A stretch of DNA of 9,265 nt from an uncultured Faecalibacterium sp. (GTDB lineage Bacteria; Bacillota; Clostridia; Oscillospirales; Ruminococcaceae), in contig CAKTFD010000087.1 of NCBI GenBank assembly GCA_934553285.1, forward strand, positions 1-9,265, read 5' to 3'. The notes beneath the pieces are model-generated. The model was not told the origin of the DNA and ran no database searches. It saw nothing but the letters and a program-made list of their open reading frames with translations. Within the stretch, counting starts at the first letter, position 1. Every line of letters starts with the position of its first letter. Below, one piece after another: positions 6,110 through 9,265 of the stretch. The translations under genes and the position numbers were made by a program.

Positions 6110-7086
6110 CCGTGATATTTCCTTTCATAAGGTGCCCAGGTGCGCTCCGAGATGATGTAGCGCGGGCGGGCCTTGGTTTCCATATAGATCTTGCCGATAT
6201 ATTCGCCGATAACGCCCAGGCACACCAGCTGCACACCGCCCATAAAGCAGACGATGCATACGGTGGAGGCCCAGCCGGCCACGCTGCTGCCCATGGCGGC
6301 GCACACGATGGCCCAGATGACCCCGATAAAGCTGATGATGCTGACCGCGATGCCCGCCCCGGTGATGATGCGGATGGGCTTGTTGGACAGGCTGGTGATG
6401 CCGTCAAAGGCCAGCGCCAGCATCTTGCGCAGGGGATAGTGGCTCTCGCCGGCCAGCCGCTCGTGCCGCTCGTAGGTGACTACATCGTGGGGATAGCCCA
6501 CCAGCGGCACCATGCCGCGCAAAAAGATGTTGACCTCTTTGTAATCCGCAAAACTTTCCAGCACACGGGTGCTGATCAGGCGGTAGTCTGCGTGGTTGAA
6601 CACGATGTCCGCGCCCAGCTTGTTCATGAGATGATAGAACCCCTCGGCGGTGAACCGCTTGAAGAAGGTGTCGGTGTCCCGGCGGCTGCGCACACCGTAC
6701 ACAACCTCGGCACCGGCCAGATACTTTTTTACCATCTCGTCCATGGCGTTGATATCGTCCTGCCCGTCACAGTCGATGGAGATGGTGATATCGCAGCTGC
6801 CGCTGTGCAGCGCCTCCATCAGCCCTGCCAGCACGGCGTTCTGGTGGCCGCGGTTGCGGCTCTGGGAGATGCCGATAAAGTGTGCATCCTGGGCGGCAAA
6901 GCCCTGGATCAGCTCCCAGGTCTTATCCCGGGAGCCATCGTTGACAAAAAGCACCCGGCTCTTATCACTGACCAGCCCCTGGGCGGCCAGACTTTGGATC
7001 TTTTGCAGGAACATGGGCGCTGTGATGGGCAGCACCTGTTCCTCGTTGTAGCAGGGAATCACGATCCAGAGGATAGGTTTGGACAT
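6106..7086 (-). CDS. GtrB/DPM1-like family 2 glycosyltransferase, membrane-anchored
   Basis: This enzyme is predicted to transfer a sugar from a nucleotide sugar to a polyprenyl phosphate on the inner face of the membrane, giving a lipid-linked sugar for cell-envelope glycosylation. It has 326 residues. The GT-A domain shows VIPCYNEE (9-16), FVNDGSRD (47-54), SRNRGHQNA (76-84), the DxD-type SIDCDGQDD (103-111, Asp105 and Asp107) and ADYRL (166-170). Two C-terminal membrane helices are visible at about 238-262 and 273-296, followed by a short basic cytoplasmic tail, as in GtrB, YkcC and CsbB. Start ATG 7086 has AAAGGAG at 7103-7097. The sugar and acceptor cannot be deduced. No flippase or polymerase gene of a Gtr cluster is adjacent. 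Confidence 0.9.
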   Translation of the reverse strand: MSKPILWIVIPCYNEEQVLPITAPMFLQKIQSLAAQGLVSDKSRVLFVNDGSRDKTWELIQGFAAQDAHFIGISQSRNRGHQNAVLAGLMEALHSGSCDITISIDCDGQDDINAMDEMVKKYLAGAEVVYGVRSRRDTDTFFKRFTAEGFYHLMNKLGADIVFNHADYRLISTRVLESFADYKEVNIFLRGMVPLVGYPHDVVTYERHERLAGESHYPLRKMLALAFDGITSLSNKPIRIITGAGIAVSIISFIGVIWAIVCAAMGSSVAGWASTVCIVCFMGGVQLVCLGVIGEYIGKIYMETKARPRYIISERTWAPYERKYHG

Positions 7087-7154
7087 GGTAAATGCGCTCC
7101 TTTGATCATATAGTATCGGCTGGCCGCCGTCCCTTCTGGCTGCCGGATGCGGGC

Positions 7155-7835
7155 TTACTGCACCATCTGCTGCAGGGCATCCGGGTCCAGCAGTTTAAAG
7201 CTGCTGCGGTAGGTATCGATAAGCCCTTCCTTCTGCATGGCGCTCAGCTCACGCGACAGGGCGCTGCGGTCGCAGTTCAGGTAATCGGCCAGCTGGATGC
7301 GGGAAAACGGGATGCTGAAAGTCTGGCTGCGGGCAGCGGCGGCCTCGCTGAGCAGGTAGGCCGCCACCTTGGCGCGCAGGCTCTTCATCACCAGCAGGTC
7401 GATGCGGCGGGAGAGGGAAAAATACTTATCGCTCACGGTGCGCACAAGGTTCTGCACCACCCGCTGGTGGGCAGGGCTGCCGTCCGAGAGCAGCAGCCGC
7501 TCGTAGGGCAGCAGCAGGACCTCGCAGGGGGCGGCGGCCAGCACGGTGACCGGACTGGACAGGCTGGAGCCGCCCAGCACATCGCCGAACACGCCGCCCG
7601 CTTCCATGCGGGTGATGGGGATGCGCACGCCGCCCGGTGCCGGGCGGAACGCCTCCAGCTCGCCGGACAGCACGATGCCCACCCGGCGGCTGGGTTCTCC
7701 GGCCAGCACAAGAGCCTCGCCCTTGCCGTAGCTGCGCACGCTGGCGCCCAGCCGATACAGCAGCGCACTCAGCTCTGCATCGGAAAGCCCCGTGAACAGC
7801 GAGGTGGTTTGTAACAGCGGCAGATAATTTTTCAT
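7155..7835 (-). CDS. Crp/Fnr-family transcriptional regulator
   Basis: This 226-residue regulator has an N-terminal cyclic-nucleotide-binding-type beta-roll (about 12-115; LFTGLSD, YGKGEALVLAGEPS, GIVLSGELEAF, GGVFGDVL) and a linking helix (about 122-155). A C-terminal winged helix-turn-helix follows (about 160-215), with recognition helix in LNCDRSALSRELSAM. The phosphate-binding Glu and Arg-Ser of E. coli CRP are not conserved: the region reads FGDVLGGSSLSSPVTV. There is no four-cysteine Fe-S set as in FNR (only Cys104 and Cys188 are present), so the signal is unknown. It is the first gene of a three-gene minus-strand unit, is divergent from a solute-binding lipoprotein gene, and probably controls one or both. 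Start ATG 7835 has GGAG at 7844-7841. Confidence 0.92.
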   Translation of the reverse strand: MKNYLPLLQTTSLFTGLSDAELSALLYRLGASVRSYGKGEALVLAGEPSRRVGIVLSGELEAFRPAPGGVRIPITRMEAGGVFGDVLGGSSLSSPVTVLAAAPCEVLLLPYERLLLSDGSPAHQRVVQNLVRTVSDKYFSLSRRIDLLVMKSLRAKVAAYLLSEAAAARSQTFSIPFSRIQLADYLNCDRSALSRELSAMQKEGLIDTYRSSFKLLDPDALQQMVQ

Positions 7836-7844
7836 CGCAACTCC

Positions 7845-7867
7845 GCAGAGAACACGCCGTTCTCTGC
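7845..7867 (-). other. Perfect stem-loop in the crp-type gene leader
   Basis: GCAGAGAAC (7845-7853) and GTTCTCTGC (7859-7867) form 9 bp over a 5-base loop. On the minus-strand transcript it ends directly beside the GGAG ribosome binding site (7844-7841), so it could affect translation. As DNA it could equally be a protein-binding site. Confidence 0.5.
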
Positions 7868-7882
7868 AGCCTCCTGCAATTG

Positions 7883-7898
7883 CGTTGCACAGGCAACG
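7883..7898. promoter_or_regulatory. Candidate operator, inverted repeat CGTTGC-ACAG-GCAACG
   Basis: The two 6-base arms are exact and separated by 4 bases, a layout like that of Fnr-type sites (TTGAT-4-ATCAA). It lies just downstream of the -10 of the minus-strand promoter, where a bound Crp/Fnr-family dimer would repress its own gene. Binding is inferred only from geometry and position. Confidence 0.4.
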
Positions 7899-7912
7899 GT
7901 ATTTTTACCCCT

Positions 7913-7941
7913 ATTATAGTAAACTGGAACGCGCAAAGCAA
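7913..7941 (-). promoter_or_regulatory. Sigma-A-type promoter for the crp-type operon
   Basis: On the minus strand a perfect -10 TATAAT (7918-7913) lies 17 bases downstream of a -35-like TTGCTT (7941-7936). Transcription would start near 7906, about 70 bases before the regulator's ATG, and run through the candidate operator and the leader stem-loop. Confidence 0.7.
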
Positions 7942-7956
7942 ATGATTTTGCAAAAT
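7938..7956. promoter_or_regulatory. Overlapping palindromes in the divergent region
   Basis: ATTTTGCAAAAT (7945-7956) is a perfect 12-base palindrome. It overlaps GCAAA-TGAT-TTTGC (7938-7951), another inverted repeat with a 4-base spacer. Both sit over or beside the -35 of the minus-strand promoter and upstream of the plus-strand lipoprotein gene. They are candidate protein-binding sites. I see only a poor plus-strand promoter (TTTCAA near 7958, TCATAG near 7981). Confidence 0.35.
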
Positions 7957-8010
7957 TTTTCAAAAAAGACCGGTTTCCTCTCATAGACCGGATGGGAAAA
8001 GGAGTATCTT

Positions 8011-9063
8011 ATGAAAAAAATCGTTTCGCTGCTGTTGGCGTGCAGCCTTGCACTGTGTCTGGCAGCCTGCGGCGGCAGCGCAGGCTCTGCCGCTTCCAGC
8101 ACGGCTGTGCCCAGCCAGAGCACTTCCGCCGCTGCATCCAGCACAGAAGCTGCCGAGCTGCTTTCCACCACTGCGCCGCTGCATATCGCAGGGCTGAAAG
8201 GCCCCACCACCATGGGGCTGGTCAACCTGCTCTCCATGGAGCAGGACGGCACCGCCGCCATGGACTACGACCTGCAGCTGTATGGCGCTGCGGATGAGAT
8301 CGTGCCCCTGCTGATCAAGGGCGAGCTGGATATGGCCGCGATCCCGGCCAACCTGGCTGCGACCCTGTACCAGAAAACAAACGGCGGCATCCAGGCTGTG
8401 GCGGTAAACACCTTGGGCGTGCTGTACGTGGTGGAACAGGGCGATACCGTCCACACCATGGCCGACCTCAAGGGCCGCACCATCCTGTCCACCGGCAAGG
8501 GCACTACCCCGGAGTATGTGCTGCGCTACCTGCTCACAGCCAACGGTATCGACCCGGATAAGGATGTGGACATCCAGTATTACAGCGAAGCTACCGAGGT
8601 GACCGCCCAGATGGCCAACGCCCAGGATGCCATTGCGGTGCTGCCCCAGCCCTATGTGACCGCCGCCAGCCTGAAGGACGACACCCTGCGTGTGGCCCTG
8701 GACCTGACCGCAGAGTGGGACAAGGTGGCTGACACCAGCCTGATCACCGGTGTGACCGTGGTGCGCAAGGCCTATGCAGAGGAACACCCGGACGTCGTGG
8801 CCGCTTTCCTGGCGGACTACGCCCGCAGCGCCGAGGCTGCCACCACCGACCTGGATGGCACCGCCGCCCTGTGTGAAGAGCAGGGGGTGGTAGCCAAGGC
8901 AGCCATCGCCAAAAAGGCACTGCCCAGCTGCAACATCGTCTGCCTGACCGGCGAAACGCTCAAAGCGGATGTTTCCGGCTACCTGCAGGTGCTCTACGAT
9001 GCCGACCCCGCCGCCGTGGGCGGGGCTATGCCCGGGGAGGACTTCTACTGGGCAGCGCAGTAA
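8011..9063 (+). CDS. ABC-type solute-binding lipoprotein, NitT/TauT/SsuA-like
   Basis: The 350-residue protein resembles periplasmic-binding proteins of the nitrate/taurine/sulfonate/thiamine-precursor importer group. The start ATG follows AAAAGGAG (7997-8004). A Sec-type signal MKKIVSLLLACSLALCLAAC ends in lipobox LAAC with Cys20, then a Ser/Ala/Thr linker to about residue 52. The binding domains begin with LHIAGLKGPTTMGLVNLL (57-74) and include the GELDMAAIPANLAATLY segment (104-120), a DLKGRTILSTGKGTTPEYVLRY stretch given here in parts (152-163 and 164-173), and DAIAVLPQPYVTAA (206-219). These are the usual hinge and ligand-contact regions of the group. The substrate cannot be read from the sequence. 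No permease or ATPase gene follows: the gene is closed by its own terminator and is divergent from a Crp/Fnr-type regulator. Confidence 0.88.
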   Translation: MKKIVSLLLACSLALCLAACGGSAGSAASSTAVPSQSTSAAASSTEAAELLSTTAPLHIAGLKGPTTMGLVNLLSMEQDGTAAMDYDLQLYGAADEIVPLLIKGELDMAAIPANLAATLYQKTNGGIQAVAVNTLGVLYVVEQGDTVHTMADLKGRTILSTGKGTTPEYVLRYLLTANGIDPDKDVDIQYYSEATEVTAQMANAQDAIAVLPQPYVTAASLKDDTLRVALDLTAEWDKVADTSLITGVTVVRKAYAEEHPDVVAAFLADYARSAEAATTDLDGTAALCEEQGVVAKAAIAKKALPSCNIVCLTGETLKADVSGYLQVLYDADPAAVGGAMPGEDFYWAAQ

Positions 9064-9088
9064 CGAGCTGAAAACCGCATTCCATCTC

Positions 9089-9126
9089 CCGCCGCACTGC
9101 CGTGGTACGCAGCGCGGCGGTTTTTT
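9089..9126 (+). terminator. Intrinsic terminator of the solute-binding protein gene
   Basis: CCGCCGC (9089-9095) pairs with GCGGCGG (9114-9120), and after one A/C mismatch CTGC (9097-9100) pairs with GCAG (9109-9112) over an 8-base loop. Six T follow at 9121-9126. It lies 25 bases after the stop codon and indicates a single-gene transcript. Confidence 0.92.
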
Positions 9127-9173
9127 GTTGTAAAACGGTTTGGAATGTGCCGCGCTCTGCGGGGAAAGTTACT

Positions 9174-9253
9174 GCTTGCCGCAAGCGTGCAGGGACGCTC
9201 CGCTGGGCCAGAGGCAGGGAGGGGTGTTCCGATTCCCCCCTCCCTACCTCTGG
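9174..9253. repeat. Stem-loop-rich intergenic element, possible dispersed repeat
   Basis: The end of the window (from 9127) has no credible gene. It contains GCTTGC-C-GCAAGC (9174-9186) and a long stem pairing 9208-9224 with 9237-9253, 17 positions with a single C/A mismatch, over a 12-base loop. The arms are one purine-rich strand and its complement (AGGGAGGGG / CCCCTCCCT). No T run follows within the window. The shape fits a palindromic repeat unit such as a REP-like or miniature element, but copy number cannot be seen from one copy. Confidence 0.4.
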
Positions 9254-9265
9254 ACTCCACCCACC

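Noticed and set aside
6079..7113. A 344-codon plus-strand frame opposite the glycosyltransferase gene
   Set aside because: The minus-strand glycosyltransferase has complete motifs and a good ribosome binding site; the plus frame has low-complexity Ala/Gly/His/Asp content.
1..9265. CRISPR arrays, tRNA/rRNA genes, transposases, phage genes
   Set aside because: No regularly spaced repeats, no tRNA cloverleaf or rRNA sequence, and no recombinase or phage motif was seen on either strand.

Overview
The window looks like the chromosome of a GC-rich Clostridia gut anaerobe. Faecalibacterium or a close relative in the Ruminococcaceae/Oscillospiraceae is my best guess, based on coding style, alanine/serine-rich lipoprotein linkers, strong AAAGGAG ribosome binding sites and Gram-positive regulation by a T-box. 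The genus is an inference; no rRNA or other marker gene is present.

Positions 1-5483 (+ strand) hold a methionine supply locus. A methionine-specific T-box leader (1-294, specifier AUG, bulge UGGU, classic terminator/antiterminator switch) controls metQ-metN-metI, a high-affinity methionine ABC importer, followed by metY (O-acetylhomoserine sulfhydrylase). After a 206-base AT-richer gap with several stem-loops comes metA, whose Glu111 marks it as a homoserine O-acetyltransferase. The set makes sense together: the cell imports methionine, or makes O-acetylhomoserine (MetA) and converts it directly with sulfide to homocysteine (MetY).

The most remarkable feature is MetQ. Its two halves are in the reverse order to ordinary MetQ/NlpA proteins: the segment that is normally C-terminal follows the lipoprotein signal, and the segment that is normally N-terminal ends the protein. 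This is a circular permutation cut at the boundary between 'SLxxLxDG' and 'VAVPND'. The protein also has a twin-arginine-like signal and four extra cysteines.

Positions 5484-7835 (- strand) hold a convergent operon. A Crp/Fnr-type regulator is followed by a GtrB-like membrane glycosyltransferase and a flavin reductase-like protein, the last two overlapping by ATGA. A 21-bp bidirectional terminator fills the 41-base gap between metA and the flavin reductase.

Positions 7836-9265 hold a divergent regulatory region (good - strand promoter, several palindromes), then an ABC-type solute-binding lipoprotein of the NitT/TauT/SsuA type. This gene has its own strong terminator and no permease or ATPase gene beside it. 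The last 140 bases are non-coding and contain a 17-position stem-loop that may be a dispersed repeat.
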